In this document: in pieces, positions 23,103-34,893 of the stretch
Position numbering within the stretch: the stretch's first letter is position 1
Layout of the letters: each line of letters opens with the position of its first letter
Source of the DNA: Anopheles merus
Taxonomy: Eukaryota > Arthropoda > Insecta > Diptera > Culicidae
NCBI RefSeq assembly: GCF_017562075.2
Contig: NC_054085.1
Location: forward strand, 21,612,808-21,676,807
DNA: 64,000 bases
Direction of reading: 5' to 3'
The notes under the pieces: model-generated
Seen by the model: only the letters and a program-made list of their open reading frames with translations
Told to the model about the DNA's origin: nothing
Database searches by the model: none
Program-made: the position numbers and the translations under genes

Positions 23103-26100
23103 CACTGGCCGTGTGTTCTAAAAAAAAATTGAACCCCGTGACCCCTGCACCATTCGGTCATTTGGTCGGCTGTTTATTATTACACCGCCGTCCCGCCCCC
23201 GGGGGCGTTACGTTGCTGCGTCATATTTTTTAGTGACGAAAAGCACCAGCAAACAACACTCCAAGCAAGAAGATGCTCCAGAAACGATGCTTCCTAGGGC
23301 CGGATGATGGAGAGGTTGTGTAATATTCATTACACAGGGAAAACTGGGGAGATTTAACGACTATAATTTAACGCACCGAAGGCGAGCATCGGTGGGTTGG
23401 TGGTGGGTCAGTGGCTGCTAGTGGAAGGTTTGTTTTGCATTTAGGAGTTGTTCGCCCTATGCAACCGTGTTTTGTGTGAGTGTTTTTTTAAGTTGTTCAT
23501 CCAATGTTTGTGCTCAGGTAATAATTAATTAGTGGGAGTGTTGGTCGTGTGAACTGAAGTTTCTCCGCCATTATGCTCATTTGCATGTGTACGCGGCAGG
23601 CTAAACCTTTTCTACGGTTGATAATTTTAAAGTGAAGCACTAAGGAAAAGCTTTTGAATTTAAATAGACGAAAAGGACTGTAAAATTGGTATAATTAAAC
23701 AAAACTTTACATTTGATGCTATTCAACGAACCTCATTGGAGTGAAATAATTGGAGTCAATTCCTTTTAAAATGGGCTCAAAAATCATCCGAATTACCTGA
23801 AGCACGGAGCACTACGATACAATTAATAAGCTCCATCATGAGCATATTCAGCGCTAGAAAGAGTACCTGTGATGGCACTTCTCGGTTATGGTCCTTCGAG
23901 CCGGATTCCGTTACCGGATCGCTTGCAAGTTCTAGTATGCAGCACCTAATTATACACAAATTTGATCCAGATTTTATGTAAGCATAGTTTAGATGTTGTT
24001 TACTGCAGTGTTATGCCTTTTGTTCTACTATTTTCATCAACTTGTACACATTCTAGCGTCAGAAGCTTGTTTGAAAATAGTCGCCAATTAAAACTGTCTG
24101 CCTTGTATTGTGGTTAGATTGTGTCGATGTTGACATGCTGTGGGACGTTTGTTGTATGAAGTTTAACTGGATTCTGTCTAACCTATCCCACACCTACACG
24201 AGGATCACCCATTTTCAGACTGTGGAATGTATTACATAACACAGCTATTGCAGCAATACTCGTTGTCCGAGACGGAGATGCCAGTAGGTAGCGAAGTAAA
24301 AACAGAAATTAGTACAATTATTTCCAAGGTTTTGATAAGTGCGACACAGTGAGTCTTTTTATTTATGAAATTACTCAACACAAAGACCCAAAGACTCCTA
24401 CTTCGCTTTTTGCAGAAAGACTTAAAACTAAATGACATTTTTAGTTCATAGTTTTAGTGTGCTCCAGCAGCATGTGATCCATTTTAAATGTGTTTTCCCC
24501 CCCCAATACTTCACAATCGAAATTCAGCAACAACTTCACCCCATATATCCTCTTAAGGAGGGAAAGCAAGCTTTTCGGCGAGTGCGTGTAGCGCGTAGCA
24601 TGATTTACCGCCACACAGCGCTGTGTATGCGGCAAACTGGTTCTTCCGGTCACGGCTGTGTGTCGTCGCCGTCGCGAGAACGCACTTGCTGCTAGTGAAA
24701 CGTGAAATAAATCCTCAACCCCAAGCAAAGAAAGAAACTAAATCCAAAACGGTAAAATATATCGACAATATGACCTCATCTTGGTATGGTTGGCTGGTTG
24801 GTTGATTGGTTGGGGGAAGTGCATTCGAAGTAATTCTTGTTGCGGAATTGTACGATTCTGTCCACGAGTGTGTTCAATAAGGCTTTCTTTCTCTTGGAGG
24901 TCGGAAGACTCAACCAGCGAGGTTCAGAGTGCAACAAATGTAATAATACTGCAACGATCTCCTCTATGTATCTCTCTCTCTCGCTTTACTATATCTCCCT
25001 CTTGCATCCAATAACCAATAAAGGGCAACACCAAGAAAGCAACCATGATCACCGTTGCTTTGTACTAGCTACTCCGTCTGAGATTCACTTGATACACCTT
25101 CTCGGTCTATTCTACGTCTGTCTGCGATCCAGCGACACGATAGCCAATTGTGGAAAGGTATCTAATTTCTCTCTTCCCCCCTCCCATTCGCCAAGTGTCG
25201 GCCACGTGAAATGTGTATTGCTGGTAGGAATGCTAACATACTGCCCCCGGAGCGTATGGTTTTCCTCGTTTTTGGCGACAAGTCACGACATTTCCAGGCA
25301 TCTTGGCCACTGCTATAGCCGCGACTCTGCAACACTGGAGCCAACCAAATGCACAGTAATAGCTATCCACTGCTTATGTAATCCGGTTCTGAGCTCTTCC
25401 TATGCCAATATCCAGCTCAAGTAGCTCCAACAGCTAGCTCTCTCATACTCTCTCACACAGTGTATGTTTCTTGCTTTGCCCAGAGTGATGCTGGTCAGCA
25501 ACCTTATGCCCTCGGACGCTTCGATGTAAGTCGTTGATTTTTAGGTTTATTTATGTTAACCAAATGCACACCGCACCACCGAATGGGTCTGCCATGGTCT
25601 GCCGAGTGGGAGTTGGACATCAGGAAGTTGTGTGTTTGCGTGCATCGGATCGGAGTGCAACGAGCCGATCGCTCTGGCTGTGTAACAGACACAGATGTGA
25701 CTGTAACGAATGTAGGTCTTTTCTGGAACTTCTACCGTACATCTTGCCACATTCTAGTTCTCTTAAAGCAGCATCTTAAACCCCTGTTCTTTGTCGTAGA
25801 TATTCTACTACGGAAAACTGTTCCATGTGTGTGTGTGTAAACGAGGAAATGCAGTTTGAAATTGTTGGAGGAAAGAAAAACGACTCTGCGTGCGCGTGAG
25901 ATTCCTTACGGTGCCTGCCAACCTCACAAAAGGCAACGAAACCCCGACGGGATGGAATGGGAAAGCACAGAAGGGATAAGGAGGAAAGCCGAAGAAGGGT
26001 GGAAATAAACGACCGATCGGTCGCTTGATTCGCGCGCGCGCCCCAATCCCGGCAGGAGGGCCACAGTGTACTCTTGCGGATTCGGATGCCAAGATTCTCG

Positions 26101-26817
26101 GGCATTGGGGAAGATTCTCGCCGGGTGCGCTGCGGCGGAGTACGCGTTGTGCAGACCGAATCGGGTTCAGCTTTCCCCGCTCACACATACATACACGCAC
26201 ACACATGTACAGTTTTCCGTTTGGCAAGATCGAAGATCAGGTTGGCGAAACAAAACGGATAGGAAACATGAAACATGCTCTGGACGGTCCTCCCCGCGTC
26301 GACGGGTTCAATGACTTGGGGTTTTTAGCGTGCGCTCTCTGGGGCCGCGCACACACGACGTTTTGGCAAGGCGGAGTGATTTCTGTACTTTCTTGTGAAA
26401 GTAAGAAGTAAAAGCTAGAACAAGGGTGCTGTTAACAACGCTTGCCTGTGAGTGTGTGAGAGTAATGTTCTTTGAAAGTTGCAACATGTTTGGAAATAGT
26501 TTTGCAAAATAATGGTTTTAGTTTAAGTCCCTGAAATTGAAGTGTGAAGTGATCATTATTCCAATTCTTGTTTATAACTTATTTTCAATCCGAATTAACT
26601 GTTCTAAAAGATGACTTCTTCATACGGAGCTACGAGTTAACTACTCAGCTTCAATTCTTTTATCTCCCAAAGTATAACAAAATTATGAACATCTTCAATT
26701 AATCTTGTTCAGTCAGTCCTGGAGAGGATTTTTTACTCCATCCCTACACTAATAAAAACCGTTGACACTATTCTTTCACATAATCATGGGATTTTGGGCC
26801 TACTATTTGCCATTACC
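22665..26817. other. Non-coding DNA upstream of the candidate bbg start
   Basis: The composition alternates between AT-rich (23.6-24.5 kb) and mixed (25.9-26.4 kb). Frames longer than 100 codons near 25.8-26.4 kb occur on both strands and have no domain. It could be 5' UTR, promoter and intron sequence. No RNA gene was recognised. Confidence 0.45.
23051..23101. repeat. (GA)n microsatellite
   Basis: An almost pure GA run with one ATA interruption near its start. The Leu-Ser open frame on the opposite strand is a by-product of it. Confidence 0.95.
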
Positions 26818-26828
26818 ATTTGCCATTA

Positions 26829-27030
26829 GCCGGTCTCATGGTACAGTCGTCAACTCGTACGACTTAACAACATGCCCGTCATGGGTTCAAGCCCCAAATA
26901 GACCGAGCCGCCATATGTAGGACTGACTATCCTGCTATGGGGGGAAATCAATAAGTCACTGAAAGCCAACCCCACAAGTGTGTTGGCAGGCCTTGACCGG
27001 CATCGGTTGTTGAGCCAAAGAAGAAGAAGA
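26829..27030 (+). mobile_element. SINE200-like tRNA-derived SINE
   Basis: The element is about 200 bp. The head folds like a tRNA: the acceptor strands GGTCT (26832) and AGACC (26900-26904) pair, and an A-box-like TGGTACAGTCG and a B-box-like GGGTTCAAGCC (26883-26893) lie where a Pol III internal promoter needs them. The body is followed by an (AAG)n tail ending at 27030. ATTTGCCATTA occurs at 26818-26828 and again at 27030-27040, an 11-bp target-site duplication. The sequence agrees closely with Anopheles gambiae SINE200 as I remember it. Mobility would depend on LINE machinery in trans. Confidence 0.9.
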
Positions 27031-27040
27031 TTTGCCATTA

Positions 27041-29541
27041 CATACGATAATTTTAAATCCAATTGGTTCTTGATGAGGTGCCAATGATAAGGCGACACCG
27101 TCCTATACAAATGATGAAACGAAACGGCTTTGAAACGCTGTAGATTAACCATTTTAATCCTTCGTACTACATTGATTTTGTACCTCTTTCTCTTGCGTTC
27201 GTTATAGTTCTTGTTCCTCTCGACTAAAAACAAACGATATAAGACAAATTCTCTACATGACCTACTAACTAGAAAGCTTGAAATAAGTTTGCATTTCTTT
27301 TCCCTTGCGCTGACTCCCAATCAATTGGCTCAAAACTTGACCGGAGTGACACATCGGTAATCGATCATCTCATTCCAGCAATCAGCCGATTGACAGGCAA
27401 AGCAATCCTTTTGTCAAATCGATCAGCACCCACCAGCAACCCGCCTTTGCCTCGAATGTTTGGCCGACTCGAGGCATCATTCTAGTTTAGCGGGATTTAA
27501 CCAACTCTATCCAGAAAAGGACAAAAAAAAGACAAAACGTATCACCTAGTATGACGCAATACGATGCGTCGAAAGTTAAACCCAGCGGTCGCTACACCAT
27601 AAGCACAGTTAATAAATGGTCACTTTTTAAACGATCACATTCACCCCCTACGCCTCAGGCAACTGTACTAAACGCCTACTGTACTGTGTCTTTCTGTGCG
27701 GATTGCTCGGACACCTAGTGCCCGAAAATTCAACTCTCCCCCCCCCCCCCTCCTCTGGCAAAAGTGGGTCGTCGCCGGCAAATGACGATTTGCCGTCCCG
27801 CTGATTTATGGTCCCGGGGTCCCGGACAAACACACGCGACCGACCCGCCACCGACCACTGGATGGGAATTTTTGCGCGAGGTTTGGGGCAAAACGTGACC
27901 AGAATGGATGGGCAATGGTGTCGCATTGCACGCAAAGGGAAAAAAAGAACACAAAAAACGGGACTAGCCCGAATCTTCCCCCCGCACATCGAAAATTGGA
28001 GTGGCTCTTCCGTCTGACTGTCTGTACGGGGGGAAAAAAACGCACCCATTAAGCTGTTTTGAATTGTCTCTTTCTCGCCACGAGACGCGTTGCACTTAAG
28101 AAATGATCAAGATTGTACCTTCTCCTAATGAATAAATACAACGAATCCGTTTAATGTAATGCTGGTCTCATTGGGAAGGTGTACTTGGTTTTTGGTACAA
28201 GATAATGAATGGCCGCACAGGGATGGGGGAATGGTAATAATAATGGAGTAACGCGATGTCCCACGGTCATTACATTAAAGCTTACAAAATGACCCTTCAA
28301 AGATGAGCGTGAATTTGCTTTGATAATGTTTCATGATTTTTTTTTTATGGATGGGTTGATGGGCTGGATTTATTGCGTTTGCTGGGTTTACTACGATAAT
28401 CTTTTACTTTATATCTCTATTTTTGTTCACTGAAATAACAAACACAAATAGTTCACCACCCGATGGCATTGCAAGAGAAGGTCATCATACACATCAGCTG
28501 AAATGAAGACGACGCCAGTAAAGCAATATAAAAACTGCTGGAATTTGTTTTGGAATTTTCAAACGATAAGACAGTGCCAATTTCAATGTTTCCCTTTTCT
28601 AGCAAATCGTGGCCACATTTTACGACCTCGAAATAACAGTCGCCCATCATTCACGCGTCCATCGTGAGATGGTGATCTTGCGCGCACCGTCTCAAAAAGA
28701 CGTGATCCACAGTGGGACGGACGCCAGCAAGCTTATCGCCTTCTTCCGTTCCGTGCACGAACTCTCCCCCACGATAATCAAACCTTGGACGGAGATACTC
28801 CGAAATAGGACCAAACTCGTGATTGTTTTGGCACAAATACAGCAGTAGCAGCAGCAGCACTACACAGAAACAGAGGGGAACGATAATTGCACACATCGCG
28901 AGATGTCTGGCATTCCTTTCTCTCCTGCACGCGCCATGAGATGGATATCTCGGGATATGGCATTGATTGATCCACGGGATGCCCAAGCGACGGAGATTTC
29001 CGAACGGATGCGGAAGCTTTCTTTCCGGACATTTCGGTGGGTGCAGGCAGGTGCCCTTGAACTTGGTTGAGCTAATGAAACAAGTTTATTAGTGTTTGCG
29101 GTGGCTGTGGTATGCTGATTAGGCGTCCACCACAGCCGCTGCACCGCTAATTGGGTTTGGGAAATGTTCCAAATATTTGGCTCGACCTTTCGCCAATGTT
29201 GCCGGCAGATTCCTGCGCTGTCACTCTTGCGAACGGCACGCTAACGATCGGGAGCATAGATGTAGGATAGGAAGGGAAGTAACAAATCTGCTCCATGCTC
29301 TTCCGGCTGTTGTTAGTTAGCGGCGTGTGTCGGTTACGGAGGAGTAAGGTTTTATTTGACTAGAGTTACAGGTATCTTCAAACTTTTTAGTGCCTAGATT
29401 TATTCTTATTGTTATTTATTAATTTACTTCAATTGGCGCAGAGACCTAATTGAGGATTAGTCAAGTCAAGTTACAAGTTACAGAAGTAAAGAGGACAAGT
29501 TACAATTCTAGCATCCTACTATAAAAGCAACTATTACAGTA
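27041..29541. other. Non-coding DNA with one possible small ORF
   Basis: There is no recognised gene. Homopolymers include a C run at about 27738-27750. On the - strand, 28896-28651 encodes 81 residues beginning with a hydrophobic, signal-peptide-like stretch; its support is weak and it is treated as a finding. The remainder shows no coding or RNA signature. Confidence 0.45.
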
Positions 29542-30085
29542 ATGGGGCCCTTTCCGTTAGAAGTTCGTAGGCTGAAATTTCAGCCTGTCAGCTGTTTGCA
29601 TTGCATAGTAGTTTTCGAGCAGCTATCTAAGTGAGTATAATATACAGGTGGGCTTATCCCAAGGTGTATGAATTTAGAAGGTTGATTTTAATCGCTTCTG
29701 CTTCTGAATGAAGATTTTAAGAGTGTTTTGAGTATTCGTCAAGCCTCAAGAAAGCTTGCTTGAACAAAAGTTTTCACCCATCCTGTCAAAAAGTGATATT
29801 CAAATTTGGTGTTAAAAACATACTATGAGACCACCTGGACTACATACACTTTGATTCTAGATTCCACCACGTGATCTCTTTAATGCACCTTGGGATAAAT
29901 GTAAACAACATCGTGTTTTCGAGCAGGTACTCGAATCTAATTCTAGCTTGGAGGCTAGAATAATCTAGACTGAAAATTGCAGGCTAGTTTTTTGTGTGGT
30001 TTTGTATGGCTTGTTTACATGATTTCAGCCTCCAACTGTCTAACTCCATACAAAAAACTAACTAGAATCGTGAAGGCCCTCAATA
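29542..30085. mobile_element. Degenerate inverted-repeat (MITE-like) element
   Basis: The ends are loosely inverted: GGGGCCC...TTAGAAGTT and GAGGCTGAAAT-like blocks on the left recur as reverse complements on the right. Inside, TTATCCCAAGGTG (29653) and CACCTTGGGATAA (about 29887) form a 13-bp perfect inverted pair, and ATGTAAACAA and TTGTTTACAT form another. ACAGTA flanks both sides (29536-29541 and 30086-30091), consistent with a 6-bp target duplication. There is no ORF. Boundaries are uncertain, and two nested elements are possible. Confidence 0.4.
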
Positions 30086-30091
30086 ACAGTA

Positions 30092-33000
30092 CATTATTTT
30101 ATTAGCAACGGCCGAATTCTATCTTTAAACTGCTCCGAAGATATCCCAAAGTCAAATGCATAAGAGCCTGCATTGAACTTGGCAGACTTGCGGATGCCGA
30201 CCAGCACCGGATCGAAGCAGATTTAATTGTAGAATATTTCTATTCGTTTATTTCAATTTTGATGAACGGTAGAATTTGAACCAAGTAATGAAGCATCAAA
30301 ATACAACAGTATATTGAAAATTAAAAAAAATGTATTTCCAGATATTTGGAAAAAATATAGAAAACATAAATATAGATCAACCTGCTACATACTAGTTCGG
30401 AGAATTAGTCGGAAATTACTCTATCCAATGAATTTTTGTTTGTTTCCATCAGCCTGCACTTCCTGTATCATCAAACTATTACAGGGATTAAGATCTAAAG
30501 TTTGTGGGAAAAACAGGCTAACACTATTTGTTCAGTGCGATTAAAACAACTCTACGTCAGTCCTGGTTGGAACGATTATTTTATATCTGATGGTAAACGA
30601 ACTTCGTGGAATTTTAATCAGTGTCTATTTCAATAGTGTATTTAATTTGGATTGCATAAAATACTAAGCTCCCATATTGTTATATGATCGATATCCATGC
30701 ACTTAAAACTTCTGTTTGAATTGAATCAGCACAGATGAAGTAAGCAACTACATCATATTAAAATCGATAAACCTTTCTTGGAAAGAAACGCAATGTTTGT
30801 AATGTGATAACGCGTTTTGTAATGTTTAACCATCATGCCAACAGAAAAATAGGTTTACCAACCTACTGCAATCAGAAATCAATTTGAATGCCTTCATGCA
30901 TACCTTCGCATACGTCGCTGGCAGCTTAGCATCTGCCCATCTCTTTGCGATGGAATTGCACCGAATGATGCACAAAAAGCCAAACGCAGCCAAACGTCCA
31001 CACAAATTGATAATAATCTAATTGGCAGTGGCAATTATGGGGGAGGTTTTTTTTCTACTCCATTCCCACAAATTAGTTGCATGCCAATCGTGTGTTATCA
31101 TTCCGATGCAAGGCTTTAGGTCAATTAAACGAACTTCCCATCCTTCTCGCAGGAACGGAACAAACGGAGCACTAAGTACGGCAGCACTTTAATGTAATCA
31201 ATCATATCCGATTGCACGTTTTTTTTTGCTGTGACGAATCCTGATAGCTGCTGCAGTTTTGTTTGTATTATTGTATGGTGGTAGTATTATTTTCTAATTA
31301 CGACACATATCAGTAAGCAGCAACGATGTGTGTTTTTCTTTGTTCGCTGCTATGTCGTTGCTGCAGTTGTGGTTGCTTTTTTCCCAAAGCTGGACAGACA
31401 GGGTTTGGATGAGATGGGCAAAAAATAAAAACATTAATGTTGGCGCCATGTTGCATTATGCATGAGTTGCAGCAGCAGCAGCTTGCGGATGAGCTGAGTT
31501 GATTTATGCACCAGCCCGAGCGCCGAACAATAGCCAAATGTCAAATGTGTTGTCCCGTGAGCGCTCCAACTGATTGAAATGGACAGGGACAGGGTCCGAT
31601 GCGTTGCAGATAATTGTGTGTTTTATCAAAATTCACAAAAAAACAACAACCCGCTGGCGGTGGGTGGTTTTCCTCTACGTTCCACCAGCGTTTAACCAAG
31701 TGCAAACAGCACGTATCATAAATTAAGCGCGCAAACGCGAGCCACACGCACTAATCAAACGTTTAATCGCGTCGAGAGAGTTTGTGAGGCGTTACATTTA
31801 GTAGGGGGAGTGTGTGTGTGAGTGCTTTATTTTTATTTATTTTTCCTTCAACCACAAATGGGAATTACCAAGCACAACGAATACGCTTGGGAGCAGGGGG
31901 AGACATTTTAATGTGCAGACAAAGAGATGAAGGATAAAGCGATAACGAGCCCGCAGTTAAACAATCAGAACGGACACCTACATTTTGTGGCATATTTTTT
32001 GTGTTATTTGAGGAAAAAGGAAAAAGACAAACGCACTGAAATGCACACACTCACAAAGAGCCATGAAAATAAAGTCATCTCCAGTGGCCGAGACTTCCCA
32101 GAGGTGGATTTAAACATTTTCCAGCCAGAACCATCAGTAGAGCTTTTTCCCCGACGCTCAAGCGAATCATGGAATTGTGCGGGAGATTATCAAACTTTGT
32201 CTATTTTGCAAGGTTCTTTCTTGCAAAAAAAGCATCCTCAAGAAGGTTCCTTTTTTCAAAAGACACCTAATGTCTTACCATTTTCACTTACAACATCTTA
32301 GATCTCAGACCGTTTGGGGCTATTAGGAATAAAACAGCTAGACGCTAACGTTTGCCCGGCTAGACGCCATGCTACTGCCAGTTGCTTGGCTAGTTTCGGA
32401 ACACTAAAACCCACCTCCACCCGAAAATAAAGCGACAGGGAGGAAATAAAGGACACTGCTCTTCTCACTCACATACCAGATGGTACACGGGTGGGCACTT
32501 TCAGGGCTGCGTTAAAACTGAGACTTTGATAATTTGGCCCTTTTTTGCCCAAAAAAAAAAAAGCTCGATGCTTATTATGCTCCTAGCTTTTGCTAGTTTG
32601 GGCTAATGGACGAATGCCAACGCTCATTTGGCACACGACGCTCATCATCGGGCAGCAGCCTGGGCAAGAAAGGGAAACGTATTCAAGAGTGCTCTTTAGC
32701 ATAGAATTGCTCCATAGAGCGACGAACATACACACACAGACAAAAGCACCCGAAATCGCACTCTAATGCACAATCACGAAGCGCTGCCCGGCTTCCGGTA
32801 AGATTAGCAAGATGAAGATCGTTTCGGGAGCATTAAAAAACGGCGCGACCTCGACACAATGTCCCTTCCCCCATGGTGGAAAGGTGGGAAGGTCACTCAG
32901 ACACCTCTCTAGAGGGATACTATCACACTAACTTCCTCGCATTTGCCTCCCCCAGAAAAAAAGATAACGAAATGAAAGTTCCGTGTCGGTCGTTAAGTCT

Positions 33001-34642
33001 TTTCTCCTTGTCGCCTCATCGATGGGACCTCCACGTTTTGTCCCTTAATGGGGGTTTGGGCAACACCGCCACCACCAACAGGAAAGAAAAAGGCAACTGG
33101 GTACTTTAAATTGTTTCACCCGCCGTAATATGCTTCTTTTCTCCATACTAAAAGGTGCAAAATTGAACCACAATTTCAAACCATTCCGCATCTTTGCGAT
33201 ACCTGCTCGCGCTAACCCAAAAGTACCCGCGCACGCCCGCCCTTAAGCGATTGTTTCTGTCCCTCCAATTCCGTTGTTGGTTGACCGAGAAAATTCGATC
33301 CATTACAGAGCACGGTTCCCCCTATTACGGGCGGAGTAAATGAGAAGCAAAATCATTCTGTGTAGTTGGAGCGCCATGTTGAACCTTCCCAAAAAGGTAC
33401 AAAAAAGAACGCAACTCTTGCTAAAGTGGGCGACTATCAATTTGATTAAAATTGATTATCGACTGGCTCTCTGATCGTTACGGTTCGGCGAAGCCGATAG
33501 ACGAATGGTTCCCCACTCGCCAGGGCCACGTGCTGAACTTCTTCTAGCCTCTCCACACTGAAGGGTGTTCCCCAGCGATTCCACAGCATCACTACTGCTG
33601 CTGTTGCTGCCGGGCTTACACATCGCGGAGCTTGACCTATATTTTAATGTGATAAATTTTCTCTTTTTCCCCGTGTTGGTCAACGCTTGCCCTAAACACA
33701 TTCCCTCCCCCCTCCTAGCTTTGTGGTGCGCTGACACGATCTAATGCGCTGATTCGGGGTGGTAGATAGCGTTCTTTTACTCCACCGTCACTGCCGTGAT
33801 GCGGGTTCGAGAATTCGAGGGTGGTTGGGGAGAGATGAGGAAAGGCAGCTCAAGCAGCGCAGACAACAGGCGGAACAGCGACCCGGAGGGAGCGAAAGGC
33901 AAAACAAATGGATTAAGAAATCGGCCAAAGATAACGAAAGATGTGTGTTAAATTAAATTAAATGAGTGTGTAACTTTGCATCGATTTTCTAGGTCAGCGG
34001 CCAGCCAATCGAGCCGGCCAGACCGCGCTGCTCCGGGTCGCTGTTGCTTTTGCAGCGAGGCGAAAGCAGGCTGAGCTGAAGCTGAACACTCCCTGGAAGT
34101 GGGAGGCGTTTGGGGGATGAAGGGGGGGGGGGGGTTGAGTGACGGTGGCGCACGGTGGGCTCGACAGTTTCCCTCCATCCCTTTCCGCTGTCCTCTACGT
34201 GGGGTGCAACTGGTTTTCTTTTGTAAATTTATAGCAAACCCTTCCGTTGTCTCTGTCTCTCTCTCTCTCTATTTCTGTTAATCATTGCTGACTGTTTAGG
34301 AGTTTCTGCGCTGTACCTCATGTAACAGTGTGGTATTGAAAGAAAGTGTGGTGCTGTTTTTTTTATTAGATTAACAGATAAGTTGATAGAATTATCGTTC
34401 CTGGGTGGGTAATTAATTGAAAATAGAGGAGATTGCGTTAAGAAAGTTTTATTCTCCCGGTACGTGAATGATACCAGAAGGGGATAAATCTATTAGGAAA
34501 CAGATGTGAAGTTTAAGCTGCATAGATCCTACAACTTCTGCTTGAAAAATGGTCATTTTCATTCTCTTTTTATCGCAAAACAAGAACATCAGTAAAAGAC
34601 TAAGAATGAATGAAATAATTAATGAAACAATTCGAGTACTCG
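30092..34642. other. Non-coding DNA, nothing recognised
   Basis: AT-rich in 30.2-31.1 kb and mixed after that, with a G run at 34122-34134. Frames of 60-124 codons have no domains. It could be intronic or upstream DNA of the bbg-like gene. Confidence 0.45.
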
Positions 34643-34893
34643 AGGATCTATATCAGTCTAAATGTTTGAAGAAAAGTAGTTGAAAGATTCGAGACGATCA
34701 TTGACAGATGTTTGTCAGAACTAGTCGGTGCAGGATCTAGATTAGTCTAAATGTTTGAAGAAAGGTAATTGAAGGATTCGAGAAGATCATTGACAGACGT
34801 TTGTCAGAATTAATCGGAGCAGGATCTAGATCAATCTGAATGTTTGAAAAGTAGTTGAAGGATTCCAGAAGATCTGTCAGAATTAGTCGGTGC
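34643..34893. repeat. Tandem repeat, 89-bp period, three copies
   Basis: Units start with AGGATCTA at 34643, 34732 and 34821. Each carries TCTAAATGTTTGAA, GTAGTTGAAGGATTC, GATCATTGACAGA and TTGTCAGAA...TCGG. The third copy is shortened to about 73 bp by internal deletions. No coding sense. Confidence 0.9.

Noticed and set aside
30263..30290. Possible tRNA B box (GGTTCAAATTC on the - strand)
   Set aside because: No complementary T stem, no A box at the right distance and no acceptor stem.
33795..33815. GGGTTCGAGAATTC as a tRNA T-loop
   Set aside because: The consensus CC after the loop is missing and no cloverleaf can be drawn from the surrounding bases.
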